Shown: positions 33,228 through 42,549 of the stretch, piece after piece
Position numbering within the stretch: position 1 is the first letter of the stretch
Layout of the letters: every line of letters starts with the position of its first letter
Assembly (NCBI GenBank): GCA_900319525.1
Contig: ONOU01000027.1
Location: 1-58,095, forward strand
Length of the DNA stretch: 58,095 nt
From: an uncultured Prevotellaceae bacterium
GTDB lineage: Bacteria > Bacteroidota > Bacteroidia > Bacteroidales > Muribaculaceae
Direction of reading: 5' to 3'
Notes under the pieces: generated by a model
The model's input: the letters and a program-made list of their open reading frames with translations, nothing else
Databases searched by the model: none
Told to the model about the DNA's origin: nothing
Translations under genes and position numbers: made by a program

Positions 33228-33758
33228 ATGTCCGATCAAATCAATAAAGACACTATCGTGAAGCATAACGGCATTCCCAGTCCCGGTGACATCAGGTTAT
33301 TCCTGACCGATGTGGATGGCACGCTCACCGACGGGGGCATGTACTACGGGACCGATGGCACCGAGTTCAAGAAGTTCAACACCCGTGACGGCATGGGGCT
33401 GCAGCTGCTGCAGCGCACGGGCGTGAAGGTGGGCATCGTCACCAGCGAGAACACGCCCATCAACGTGAACCGTGCCCGTAAGCTTGGCCTCGATTACCTC
33501 AAGCAGAGCGCCCGTGACGGCGGCAAGCTGGCCGCTACACGCGAGATTTGTGACGAATTGGGCATCAGCTTGGACCAGGTGGCTTACATCGGCGACGACG
33601 TCAACTGCTATGACCTGCTGGCTGCCGTGGGGTGGGCCGCTTGTCCTGCCGACGCTTGCGGCAAGGTGAAGAACATCGAGGGCATACGCATTCTGGAGCG
33701 CCGTGGCGGTGACGCTTGTGTGCGTGAATGGATCGACATGATTTTGGAAAATCAATGA
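33228..33758 (+). CDS. KdsC-type HAD phosphatase
   Basis: 176 residues. HAD motif I is DVDGTLTDGGMYYG, typical of KDO-8-phosphate/sialate-9-phosphate phosphatases. Motif II is IVTSENT; the conserved K is in LKQSARDGGK; motif IV is YIGDDVNCYDLL. No cap domain, as in the tetrameric C0 HADs. It removes phosphate from a nonulosonate phosphate, most likely KDO-8-P for lipid A core, although a kdsA/kdsB partner is not in view. Its stop overlaps the flippase start (ATGA). Confidence 0.88.
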   Translation: MSDQINKDTIVKHNGIPSPGDIRLFLTDVDGTLTDGGMYYGTDGTEFKKFNTRDGMGLQLLQRTGVKVGIVTSENTPINVNRARKLGLDYLKQSARDGGKLAATREICDELGISLDQVAYIGDDVNCYDLLAAVGWAACPADACGKVKNIEGIRILERRGGDACVREWIDMILENQ

Positions 33759-35218
33759 ATAACGAGGGTCTCGATAATCAGAATCTGAAGCAGAAAACAG
33801 CCCAAGGCTTGTTTTGGAGTTTCCTGAGCAGTGGCGGCATGCAGTTGCTCAACTTGATTATCGGCATTTTCCTGGCCCGTCTGTTGTCGCCAGGCGAATA
33901 TGGCATCGTGGGAATGCTCGCTATTTTCACACTGCTGGCCAACAACTTGCAGGAGAGCGGCTTTGGTGTGGCTCTGGTCAACATCAAGGACATCGAGCAC
34001 AGCGACTACAATGCTGTGTTCTGGTTCAATGTGGGCATGAGCCTTCTGCTCTATGCGATACTGTTTTGCTGTGCTCCGCTCATTGCCGCGTTTTTCCATC
34101 AGCCTTGCCTGGTTTCCTTGTCCCGATTTGTCTTTCTGGGCTTTATCATCGCCTCGCTGTGCATCTCACCCAATGCGATGCTGGTGAGGGGGCTCAAGAT
34201 GAAGGAGAAAGCCATCACGTCGTTGTCGGCACTGATCGTTTCGGGTACCGTGGCTGTGATCATGGCGATAAATGGCTTTTCCTATTGGAGCCTGGCGACG
34301 CAGCAGATACTATATAATGTGGTTATCTGCTTTGGCCGTTTCTATTACACGAGGTGGTGCCCGACCCTCAAGGTGGATTTCACCCCCGTGAGGCAGATGT
34401 TCTCGTTCAGTTACAAGGTGCTGATCACAGCAGTGCTGACCACAATCAACAACAATGTGCTGACGGTCATCTTCGGCCGCCTGTTTCCGGCTCAGGCCGT
34501 GGGCAACTTCACCCAGGCCAACAAGTGGAACACGATGGCCAATCAGATGGTGACCAACACCATGGCCCAGGTGGCTCAACCGGTCTTCACCCAAGTGACC
34601 GACGACAAGGAGCGGCAGCGCCGTGTCTTCGGCAAGATGTTGCGTTTCACGGCTTTTCTTGCGTTCCCGGCATTGTTCGGCCTGGCACTGGTGGCGCCAC
34701 AGGTCATCCTGCTAGCCATTGGCGACAAGTGGGTTGATAGCATCCCGTTACTGCAGATTTTGTGCATCAGCGGTGCTTTCATCCCTCTCTACACGGTTTA
34801 CCAGAACCTGTTTTTGAGTCAGGGCAAGTCAGATACCTATATGTGGCTCTCCATTGGCCAGATTGCCATTATGCTCACCGCAGTGCTTGCTTGTCATGCT
34901 ATGGGCATCAGGACAATGGTCATCGCCTTTGCCTGCATCAATATCCTGTGGTTGCTGGCATGGCAGGTCTTTGCCTATCGGCTCATTGGCTACCGCTTCT
35001 TCTCGATGCTGCGCGACCTGTTGCCATTCATGCTCATCGCGCTGGCTGTGATGGCATTGACCTATCTGGTTACGCTTCACATCAGCAACATGTTGATGTT
35101 GCTGGTTTCTCGTGTGCTCATTGCCGCAGCTCTCTATTTCATGGCGATGAAGTTGTTACGGGCGCGCATCCTTGAGGATTGCATTGAGTTTATCCGTTCC
35201 AAGAAATCTAAATCATAA
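33755..35218 (+). CDS. Polysaccharide flippase (WzxC-like, MOP superfamily)
   Basis: 487 residues from ATG 33755, which overlaps the preceding stop codon. About 12-14 transmembrane helices. The opening TAQGLFWSFLSSGGMQLLNLIIGIFLARLLSPGEYGIVGML is the diagnostic PST/WzxC pattern (key residues FW, L.RLL.P.EYG). It should flip lipid-linked glycan repeat units from cytosol to periplasm. It completes the logic of an exported glycan with the GT2 upstream and galE, licD downstream. No Wzy polymerase is in this window. Confidence 0.9.
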   Translation: MNNEGLDNQNLKQKTAQGLFWSFLSSGGMQLLNLIIGIFLARLLSPGEYGIVGMLAIFTLLANNLQESGFGVALVNIKDIEHSDYNAVFWFNVGMSLLLYAILFCCAPLIAAFFHQPCLVSLSRFVFLGFIIASLCISPNAMLVRGLKMKEKAITSLSALIVSGTVAVIMAINGFSYWSLATQQILYNVVICFGRFYYTRWCPTLKVDFTPVRQMFSFSYKVLITAVLTTINNNVLTVIFGRLFPAQAVGNFTQANKWNTMANQMVTNTMAQVAQPVFTQVTDDKERQRRVFGKMLRFTAFLAFPALFGLALVAPQVILLAIGDKWVDSIPLLQILCISGAFIPLYTVYQNLFLSQGKSDTYMWLSIGQIAIMLTAVLACHAMGIRTMVIAFACINILWLLAWQVFAYRLIGYRFFSMLRDLLPFMLIALAVMALTYLVTLHISNMLMLLVSRVLIAAALYFMAMKLLRARILEDCIEFIRSKKSKS

Positions 35219-35239
35219 TCAATAAAAATAACTATCACG

Positions 35240-36274
35240 ATGAAAGGTAAAATCTTAGTGACTGGCGGAACCGGCTTTATCGGTTCACACACCACGGTGG
35301 AGCTGCAGCAGGCAGGCTTCGAAGTGGTCATCATCGATGACCTGAGTAACAGTAACATTGAAGTGCTTGACGGCATTGAGCGCATCACGGGCATCCGCCC
35401 CGTCTTCGTCAAGGGCGATTGCACCGACCGCGCAGTGGTGCGTAAGCTGTTTGAGGACAATCCCGGCATCAGCGGCATCATCAATTTCGCGGCCAGCAAG
35501 GCTGTAGGCGAGAGCATCGAGAAGCCCATCATGTATTACCGCAACAACATTAACATCCTGCTCAACCTGCTGGAGTTGATGCCCGAGTTTGGCGTGAAGG
35601 GCTTTGTCTTCTCGTCGTCATGCACCGTCTATGGCGAGCCCGACAAGAACCCGATTACCGAGGACGCGCCCACCAAGAAGGCGACTTCGCCCTATGGAGC
35701 CACCAAGCAGATTTGCGAGGATATCATCACCGATGTCATCCGCAGCGGCAGCCCCATCAAGGCTATCCTGTTGCGTTACTTCAACCCCATTGGCGCCCAT
35801 CCCAGTGCCGAGATCGGTGAGCTGCCCAACGGTGTTCCCCAGAACCTCGTGCCCTACTTGACCCAGACCGCCATCGGCGTGCGCAAGGAACTGAGCATCT
35901 TTGGTGACGACTATCCCACACGCGACGGCTCTTGCATCCGCGACTTCATCAACGTCGTTGACCTGGCCAAGGCTCATGTCAAGGCCCTGGAGCGCATGCT
36001 CGAGGACAAGAGCGACGAGGCGCTGGAAATTTTCAACATTGGCACGGGCAATGGCGCATCGGTACTCGAGTTGCTGCATTCGTTTGAGCGCGCCACGGGC
36101 GTGAAGGTGCCTCACAAGATTGCCGCACGTCGTCCCGGTGACATCGTCCAAATTTGGGCCGACCCCAAGCGTGCCAACGAGGTCCTGGGCTGGCATGCCG
36201 AGATTTCCCTCGACGACACCATGCTCAGCGCCTGGAACTGGCAAAAACGTCTCCGCGAACGCGGCATCATGTAA
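35240..36274 (+). CDS. galE: UDP-glucose 4-epimerase
   Basis: 344 residues, extended SDR. NAD loop VTGGTGFIGSHT, catalytic Ser in SSSCTVYG, YxxxK as SPYGATK, and RYFNPIGAHPSAEIGE, which is the GalE substrate block. It interconverts UDP-Glc and UDP-Gal (or the GlcNAc forms) and provides the sugar for the operon's glycan. Confidence 0.95.
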   Translation: MKGKILVTGGTGFIGSHTTVELQQAGFEVVIIDDLSNSNIEVLDGIERITGIRPVFVKGDCTDRAVVRKLFEDNPGISGIINFAASKAVGESIEKPIMYYRNNINILLNLLELMPEFGVKGFVFSSSCTVYGEPDKNPITEDAPTKKATSPYGATKQICEDIITDVIRSGSPIKAILLRYFNPIGAHPSAEIGELPNGVPQNLVPYLTQTAIGVRKELSIFGDDYPTRDGSCIRDFINVVDLAKAHVKALERMLEDKSDEALEIFNIGTGNGASVLELLHSFERATGVKVPHKIAARRPGDIVQIWADPKRANEVLGWHAEISLDDTMLSAWNWQKRLRERGIM

Positions 36275-36291
36275 TTACACCAACAAGATAG

Positions 36292-37101
36292 ATGGCTGAT
36301 AATCCCACATTCAATCAAGAGGAACTCAGGGCTAGGTTTAACCCTGAGGGTTCGCCCTTGCGCCGCCAGCAGATGGTCATGCTGGAGATGGTTACTGTGC
36401 TTGACAAAATTTGTAAGAAGCACGATATTCCTTATTTCCTGTATGGAGGCACATTGCTTGGCGCATTTCGTCACAATGGATTCATTCCTTGGGACGACGA
36501 TTTGGATGTGGCCATGATGCGACAAGACTACAAGCGGTTGATGAAGGTGCTGCCGGCCGAATTGCCCGCGCACATCGCCTTGCAAAACAATGACACCGAC
36601 AAGAATTACTTCCTCTTTATCACCAAATTGAGGGACAAACGGTCATTCCTCGATGAAGGTAATTTTGATAAGGTGTTCAAGGAACGCGGCATCTTCATTG
36701 ACATCTTTCCGCTGGACAGGCTCTTGCCGTGGACCCAACGCCTGCGTGTGCAAAGTGTGACTTATAACATTTTCCGCAAGGGGAACGGAAGCGACTCGGC
36801 GATGAAAAAAATAAGGGCCTTGACTTGGTTTAACCGTCATGTCTCTTTCCCGCTGTTGCGAGGCATCAGTCGGCTTAGCGGAACCAAAGCCCTCATGTGC
36901 GAATACGGAATTCCGTTTCACAACATCTATGACCTGCGTGATGTTTTCCCGTTGACAACCCACGACTTCGAGGGAGTCCAACTCCCAGTCCCCGGCAATA
37001 GTCAGCACATGCTCCAAACCATGTTTGGCGACTACATGCAACTCCCCGATGACCTCGACAACGTCTACCACCACGTCGAGCGCCTCGAGTTTTACGACTA
37101 A
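36292..37101 (+). CDS. LicD-family phosphodiester transferase
   Basis: 269 residues. The LicD signature is YFLYGGTLLGAFRHNGFIPW followed by DDDLDVAMMRQDYKRL, with the metal-binding acidic cluster. The family moves phosphocholine, or another CDP-linked phospho-substituent, onto a surface glycan. It ends 20 nt before the gene encoding a LicC-like domain, so the two likely provide transfer and activation of the same decoration. Confidence 0.9.
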   Translation: MADNPTFNQEELRARFNPEGSPLRRQQMVMLEMVTVLDKICKKHDIPYFLYGGTLLGAFRHNGFIPWDDDLDVAMMRQDYKRLMKVLPAELPAHIALQNNDTDKNYFLFITKLRDKRSFLDEGNFDKVFKERGIFIDIFPLDRLLPWTQRLRVQSVTYNIFRKGNGSDSAMKKIRALTWFNRHVSFPLLRGISRLSGTKALMCEYGIPFHNIYDLRDVFPLTTHDFEGVQLPVPGNSQHMLQTMFGDYMQLPDDLDNVYHHVERLEFYD

Positions 37102-37121
37102 CAATGAAATAAACCGATAAT

Positions 37122-39962
37122 ATGCAAGCGATAATTTTAGCGGCAGGAATGGGCCGCCGGTTAGGCAAATACACCCGAGACAATACCAAGTGTATGTTAC
37201 CCGTCAACGGCGTCAGATTGATTGACAGGATGTTAGAACAGCTGTGTCAACTCAACCTGTCTCGCCTTGTCTTGGTTGTTGGATACAAAGGGAAGGAATT
37301 GAAGGATTACATCGGTGAGCGTTATGAGGACCGATTGCATATCGAGTATGCCGAGAATCCCGTCTATGACAAGACCAACAATATCTATTCCCTGGCATTG
37401 GTCAAGGACAAGATGGTTGAGGATGACACGCTGCTCATCGAGAGCGATTTGATTCTTGACGACAGCCTCTTCCAGATGATTCTTGAAGACCCGTACCCTA
37501 ATCTGGCCCTCGTCGCCAAGTATGAGACCTGGATGGATGGTACGATGGTGCGTATCGACAAGGATAACAACATCGTCAACTTTGTGCCCAAGAAGGCTTT
37601 CAAGTATTCCGAGGTAGATTCCTACTATAAAACGGTGAATATCTATAAGTTCAGCAAGGAGTTCTCCAACAAGGTCTATGTGCCGTTCCTGGATGCTTAT
37701 TGCAAGGTGATGGGCAATAATGAGTATTACGAGCAGGTCTTGCGTGTGATCACCTTGCTGGATCAGGCCAATCTCAAAGCGTTGCCCATCGGTGACAAGC
37801 CGTGGTACGAAATAGATGACGTGCAGGACAAGGATATTGCCGAGGCCATTTTCTCTCCCGAGAAGGATCGCCTGCATAAGTATCATGTGAGGTACGGCGG
37901 GTATTGGCGTTTCCCCAAAATGCTGGATTTCTGTTATCTGGTCAATCCGTTTTTCCCACCTAAACGAATGCGTGACGAGATGCGTGCAAACTTTGACCAA
38001 CTCTTGACACAGTATCCCAGTGGCATGGCGGTCAATTCGTTGTTAGCTGGAAAATATTTTGGGGTCAGCAGCCAGTATATTATCGTGGGCAATGGTGCTG
38101 CCGAACTGATTAAGAGCCTGATGGAACAGTTCATTCAGGAAGACAGTAAGGTGGGTGTCGTGTATCCGACCTTTGAGGAGTATCCACATCGCCTAAAACA
38201 GGAATCCATTGTGCCGTTCTATCCTGAACTGCCCGATCTGCATTATTCAGCCGCTGATTTAAAAGCATTTTACGCTTCCCGGGATATCACGGCATTGCTG
38301 CTCATCAATCCTGACAACCCTTCGGGAAACTTCATTCCCAAAGAAGATGTACTCTCTCTCGCTGCATGGTGTGGCGAGCGTGGTGTGAGGCTGATTGTAG
38401 ACGAGTCGTTTGTGGACTTTTCCGACGAGGGTCCGGCTAATTCGTTGCTCAACGATGATATCCTTGAGCAATATCCGGGCCTGTTGGTTATGAAGAGCAT
38501 CAGCAAGTCTTATGGTGTTCCTGGCCTTCGATTGGGCGTCTTGGCAGGTGCCGATACCGCTTTGCTGGATAAAATGAAAAAGGATGTGGCTATCTGGAAC
38601 ATCAACTCGTTCGCCGAGTTCTACATGCAAATCTTTAACAAGTATGAATTCTTCTATAAGAATGCTTGTGCCAGCTTTGTGGAAGAACGTAGCCGTTTTG
38701 CCGAGCAGCTATCATCAATCCCGTATCTTCGTGTCATTCCTTCACAGGCCAATTACTTCCTGTGCCAAGTGACGAAACATTACACTTCTAGACAGCTGAC
38801 TGAAAAACTGCTGAATGATTTCAACATCCTTATCAAGGATTGTGATAACAAGACCGGACTTGAAGGGAAGAACTATATCCGTTTAGCAATACGCGATAAA
38901 GAAGATAATGACAACCTCGTTAATGCATTAAACAGTCTCAGAGGCTTAAATATCTGTATCTGTGGTGGTGGCAATCTCGGGCATGTGATGGCCGGTTATC
39001 TTTCTGCTCAAGGCATTCATCGGGTGAATGTGTTGACTGGCCATCCCGAGAAATGGTCTACTTCATTGACGATTAATGTGAACAATTCAAGTGGTAACGA
39101 GACTTTGAAAGGTGAACTGAACATGGTTACATCTAGCGCCGAACAGGTGATTCCCGATGCCGACCTGGTATTTATCTGTTTGCCTGGCCCCCACATCAAG
39201 CCCATGCTCGAGAAGATTAGACCCCACTTGAAGAAGAATACTATTGTAGGTAGTATCGTTTCTAATACTGGTTTCTTCTTCCATGCCCATGAGGTGATCT
39301 CTTCACAGCCCATTTTCGGTTTTCAGCGTGTCCCGTTCATTTCGAGAATTGTTGAGTACGGCAAAGAGGCCGACCTCTTGGGCTCAAAAAGGTCGCTCAG
39401 CGTGTGTGTTGAGAATGGCAATGGCAATGCAATACGCATGATGATAGAGAACTTGCTGCACACGCCTGTAAAGTTGTTGGGGAATTTCTATGAGGTGAGT
39501 TTGTCAAATAGCAATCCTCTGTTGCACCCTGCAAGACTGTATACCATGTGGAAAAACTGGAACCCGGCAGTGAAGTATGATAGGATTCCCATGTTTTATG
39601 CCGAATGGGACGATACTGCTTCCCAGTTGCTCATTGATATGGATAATGAGTTGCAGTCATTGCTGAGGTTGTTGCCGGTTGAGCCTAATAGTGTGCCGTC
39701 TATATTGGAATACTATGAATCGGTTGATGCTTCAACATTAACTCAAAAGATTCGCTCCATACCGGCATTCAAATCAATCAAGTCCCCAATGATTGAAAAC
39801 GAAGGCGATGGCTATATCCCTGATCTGAATAGCCGTTATTTTATCGAGGACTTTGAATGTGGAACGTTCTATATCCGGGATACTGCACGATTAAAAGGCG
39901 TTGACACGCCAGCCATTAACCGGGTGTGTGATTGGTATGAAAGCCTCAAGGCCTATAAATGA
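37122..39962 (+). CDS. Triple-domain enzyme: nucleotidyltransferase, CobD-like PLP enzyme and opine-dehydrogenase-like domain
   Basis: 946 residues in one uninterrupted frame. Domain 1 (about 1-240): LicC-like sugar/choline-phosphate nucleotidyltransferase, LAAGMGRRLGKYT...TKCMLPV, with IESDLILD. Domain 2 (about 265-605): fold-type I PLP enzyme closest in pattern to HisC/CobD, with NPDNPSG (396-402), VDESFVDF (426-433), Schiff-base Lys462 in SISKSYGVPGLRLG, and RLAIRD. Domain 3 (about 608-946): Rossmann loop ICICGGGNLG (G615-620), VFICLPG, then a helical domain ordered as in octopine/nopaline-type dehydrogenases. It is cytosolic. Following licD, it plausibly makes a CDP-activated, N-substituted amino-alcohol phosphate (or aminophosphonate). 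The individual folds are solid; the product is inference. Confidence 0.82.
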   Translation: MQAIILAAGMGRRLGKYTRDNTKCMLPVNGVRLIDRMLEQLCQLNLSRLVLVVGYKGKELKDYIGERYEDRLHIEYAENPVYDKTNNIYSLALVKDKMVEDDTLLIESDLILDDSLFQMILEDPYPNLALVAKYETWMDGTMVRIDKDNNIVNFVPKKAFKYSEVDSYYKTVNIYKFSKEFSNKVYVPFLDAYCKVMGNNEYYEQVLRVITLLDQANLKALPIGDKPWYEIDDVQDKDIAEAIFSPEKDRLHKYHVRYGGYWRFPKMLDFCYLVNPFFPPKRMRDEMRANFDQLLTQYPSGMAVNSLLAGKYFGVSSQYIIVGNGAAELIKSLMEQFIQEDSKVGVVYPTFEEYPHRLKQESIVPFYPELPDLHYSAADLKAFYASRDITALLLINPDNPSGNFIPKEDVLSLAAWCGERGVRLIVDESFVDFSDEGPANSLLNDDILEQYPGLLVMKSISKSYGVPGLRLGVLAGADTALLDKMKKDVAIWNINSFAEFYMQIFNKYEFFYKNACASFVEERSRFAEQLSSIPYLRVIPSQANYFLCQVTKHYTSRQLTEKLLNDFNILIKDCDNKTGLEGKNYIRLAIRDKEDNDNLVNALNSLRGLNICICGGGNLGHVMAGYLSAQGIHRVNVLTGHPEKWSTSLTINVNNSSGNETLKGELNMVTSSAEQVIPDADLVFICLPGPHIKPMLEKIRPHLKKNTIVGSIVSNTGFFFHAHEVISSQPIFGFQRVPFISRIVEYGKEADLLGSKRSLSVCVENGNGNAIRMMIENLLHTPVKLLGNFYEVSLSNSNPLLHPARLYTMWKNWNPAVKYDRIPMFYAEWDDTASQLLIDMDNELQSLLRLLPVEPNSVPSILEYYESVDASTLTQKIRSIPAFKSIKSPMIENEGDGYIPDLNSRYFIEDFECGTFYIRDTARLKGVDTPAINRVCDWYESLKAYK

Positions 39963-39992
39963 TATTGAGTATTGTAATTGTAATACAAAAAA

Positions 39993-40023
39993 CAAGCCCC
40001 CAACCGTGATGGTTGAGGGCTTG
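39993..40023. terminator. Bidirectional terminator between the glycan operon and rpsP
   Basis: CAAGCCC-C-CAACC pairs with GGTTG-A-GGGCTTG; A-run before and T-rich stretch after. Confidence 0.85.
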
Positions 40024-40051
40024 TGTGGTTTTAAAAAGAACGGGGTTCTTT

Positions 40052-40633
40052 TTATGCCTCTGCGGCGGGAGCCTCTTCGGCAGCGGGAGCCTCCTCGGCG
40101 GGAGCCTCAGCGGCCTCAGCCTCTTGAGCAGCCTTTGCAGCCTCAGCCTCGGCAGCAGCTTTAGCGGCAGCGATCTCGGCTTTCTTCTTGGCTACGGCCT
40201 CGGCCTTTGCCTCGTTCTTCTTGGACTCCTCGGCGATGGCTTTCTTGTAATCGGCCTTCTTGTCGTCGCGCTCCTTGTTACGGATTGCGTCGAGCTTAGC
40301 CTGCTTCTCGGCCTTCCAGGCCTCGAAACGCTTCTGAGCCTCTTCCTCGGTGAAAGCGCCCTTCTTGACGCCGCCCTGGAGGTGCTTCATCAGCATCACG
40401 CCCTCGCGAGAGAGAATGTTACGTACAGTGTCGGTGGGAATTGCACCTACGTTGATCCAATAGAGTGCACGCTCGAAATTCAAACTGATGGTAGCAGGAT
40501 TAGTGTTGGGGTTATAAGAACCAATCCTCTCAATAAATCTACCATCTCGTGGTGCCCTGCTATCGGCAATAACAATGGGATAGAACGCATAGTCCTTGTG
40601 ACCGTGGCGCTGCAATCTGATCTTTGTTGCCAT
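40052..40633 (-). CDS. rpsP: 30S ribosomal protein S16 with long C-terminal extension
   Basis: 193 residues from ATG 40633; the frame runs on upstream through tRNA-Gln and is not coding there. S16 core: [63 protein letters not shown]. After residue 90 comes an about 100-residue Lys/Ala/Glu-rich low-complexity tail, ending in repeats of [16 protein letters not shown] type. Extended S16 tails are usual in Bacteroidales. It is a component of the small subunit. Confidence 0.96.
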   Translation of the reverse strand: MATKIRLQRHGHKDYAFYPIVIADSRAPRDGRFIERIGSYNPNTNPATISLNFERALYWINVGAIPTDTVRNILSREGVMLMKHLQGGVKKGAFTEEEAQKRFEAWKAEKQAKLDAIRNKERDDKKADYKKAIAEESKKNEAKAEAVAKKKAEIAAAKAAAEAEAAKAAQEAEAAEAPAEEAPAAEEAPAAEA

Positions 40634-40678
40634 AATAAAACAGTTTAAATTTTTAAATGTTACTAATTTATTCTCATA

Positions 40679-40709
40679 AAAAAAGTGACCTTGTTTAAGG
40701 GTCACTTCT
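40679..40709 (-). terminator. Terminator of tRNA-Gln
   Basis: On the minus strand AAGTGACC-loop-GGTCACTT followed by a T-run. Confidence 0.85.
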
Positions 40710-40714
40710 CTTTG

Positions 40715-40785
40715 TTGTCCTGGAAGGATTCGAACCCTCGCAAGCGGAACCAGAATCCGATGTGCTACCATTACACCACAGGACA
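40715..40785 (-). tRNA. tRNA-Gln (anticodon CTG)
   Basis: Acceptor TGTCCTG/CAGGACA, anticodon loop TTCTGGT, T-arm GAGGGTTCGAATCCTTC, discriminator A. It starts with U, as tRNA-Gln often does. Confidence 0.94.
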
Positions 40786-40802
40786 ATTCCTAATTGCGAC
40801 TG

Positions 40803-40810
40803 CAAAGGTA
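40803..40810 (-). promoter_or_regulatory. -7 box (TACCTTTG) of tRNA-Gln
   Basis: CAAAGGTA on the plus strand, 17 nt upstream of the tRNA. Confidence 0.7.
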
Positions 40811-40944
40811 CTGCTTTTTTTGTTACCACCAAGAAAAATCTCAACTTTTTTTCAAAAAATTTTACTCTACCCCCAAAAAACGCCCCATTCTCGCATGTTT
40901 TCGCCAGTATGGACAGCTCTAGCGGGTGGTGCCACGTCCTCCTG

Positions 40945-42534
40945 TCAGGGCTTCAGCACCTCACGGGTCTCGACGGGGACGGTGTATTCCTCGTGGATGC
41001 GTTGTTCCAGCTGGTCGGGCGTCATCTTCAGGCACTCCTCAACGGGCGCTGGAATTTCTACCACCGCACGGTTCTTGTCGAGATAGGAGAGTGCCCTCTT
41101 GAAGGCATAGGCAAATCCCTCCTCACCCGGATTCTTCACCTTGTGCTCCAGGCCATATTCAATCATGGCGAACATCATGGCCAGCATGCCCTCTCCACTC
41201 TCACCGATGCTGCAGTCGCGCAGCTCGACCATGATTTCGTCAGAGTTCATGCACCAGGCCACAAGGAAGCCCCGCACCTGGTCCTGTATGTAGCTGTTGG
41301 TGTCGAGCGGCTGGTCCAGCCACCAGCGCGACAGGCGCAGGGCATCGGCGCTGTGCTTGCGGCAGTCCTTGGCATTGGAGACGGTCTCGCGGGCGGGGAT
41401 GTCCAGATTGATGAGGCGGTACGCCTTGTTGCGCAGGGTGGGGTGCTCGGCCGAGGGCGTGAACGGGTGCTCGTCATACCATCGTGCAAAAGCCTCCATC
41501 TGGTCGGCTGCAGTGGAGTCGTTGGCTCCCCACTGCTGGTAGGCTTCCATATCGCCCTGGCGCAGCAGGAACATGTTATAGGCCTGCCAATGGCCGCTCT
41601 CGCGCACCTGGCGCTGGAAGTCCAGAATCGACACGTCATAGTAGTCGCTGAAGCGCTCATAGAACGAGTCGATGAAACGTCCGCGCACATCGATGAGAGA
41701 CTGTAGCGTGAGTTCCTTCTTCTCGGGAATCAAGGCGTGCAGCATCTCCTCCTCAAATGCCATGGGCAACGGCAGGAACACCAGTGATGAGTCCTGTGAG
41801 ATGCTGATCTGGTTCATCTTGGTCAACGTGGTGTGAATCACCGTCGAGTCACCATTGTTGGTGATCTCGATATTGTCTTTATACACCTGATAGAGTAGGG
41901 CGCTTATCTCCTCGCTGCGCTGCTCGTAGATGTTGTAATGCATATTCAGCAGGCGTGCCGCCTCGCCATACATGATGGACCAGAAGGGCTCGTAGGAGTC
42001 GGCATACAGCACTGCCAGGCAATGGTAGGCCGACGGATGCTCAGGATCAACCTCGATGGCCTTCTCATACAGCTCCACGGCTTTGTCATATTCCTCTGCC
42101 TTCTGGGCAATCCTGCCTTGTTCCACAATCAGCAGGGCCGCGTCGGGGAAGCGCTCCAGGCCGCGGTTGTAGGCCTTGATGGCCTCTTTGGATTTACCCA
42201 TGTCGTCAAGGCAGTTACCCTCCAGATGATACACCATGAAGGTGGCTGCCGGGTGGCTTTCCAGCCGCTTGAGGATTTCCAGAGCCTTTTTCTTCTCGTT
42301 CGTAACCCAGTAGGCATAGCACATCTCATAGAGCACATTATAATTATTAGGGTACTCCTTGTCCAGGTTGTTCAGTATCTCGATGGCTGTCTCGGCCATG
42401 CCGGTGTCCATCAGCGTGATGGCCTTCTCCAGGCGGGTCCTGGCGGCCGCGCTCAGGTCGTCGGCAGTGGTCTGTGCCATCCCTGTGAGCACAGTCAGCA
42501 GGGCGATCATCGATAATAATAGCGTCTTTTTCAT
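40945..42534 (-). CDS. Secreted tetratricopeptide-repeat protein
   Basis: 529 residues. Signal peptide 1-20 (LLTVLTGMAQ). TPR units at about 35-180: METAIEILNNLDKEYPNNYNVLYEMCYAYW-type repeats (key LEILKRLESHP, EAIKAYNRGLERFPDAAL, KAVELYEKAIEVDPEHPSAYHCLAVLYAD). The rest is helical without a known motif. Third gene of a minus-strand operon with 42550 and 43635, whose products are also exported and unknown. It may be a scaffold on the periplasmic side. Confidence 0.8.
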   Translation of the reverse strand: MKKTLLLSMIALLTVLTGMAQTTADDLSAAARTRLEKAITLMDTGMAETAIEILNNLDKEYPNNYNVLYEMCYAYWVTNEKKKALEILKRLESHPAATFMVYHLEGNCLDDMGKSKEAIKAYNRGLERFPDAALLIVEQGRIAQKAEEYDKAVELYEKAIEVDPEHPSAYHCLAVLYADSYEPFWSIMYGEAARLLNMHYNIYEQRSEEISALLYQVYKDNIEITNNGDSTVIHTTLTKMNQISISQDSSLVFLPLPMAFEEEMLHALIPEKKELTLQSLIDVRGRFIDSFYERFSDYYDVSILDFQRQVRESGHWQAYNMFLLRQGDMEAYQQWGANDSTAADQMEAFARWYDEHPFTPSAEHPTLRNKAYRLINLDIPARETVSNAKDCRKHSADALRLSRWWLDQPLDTNSYIQDQVRGFLVAWCMNSDEIMVELRDCSIGESGEGMLAMMFAMIEYGLEHKVKNPGEEGFAYAFKRALSYLDKNRAVVEIPAPVEECLKMTPDQLEQRIHEEYTVPVETREVLKP

Positions 42535-42549
42535 AGCGTATCCAGTTAT

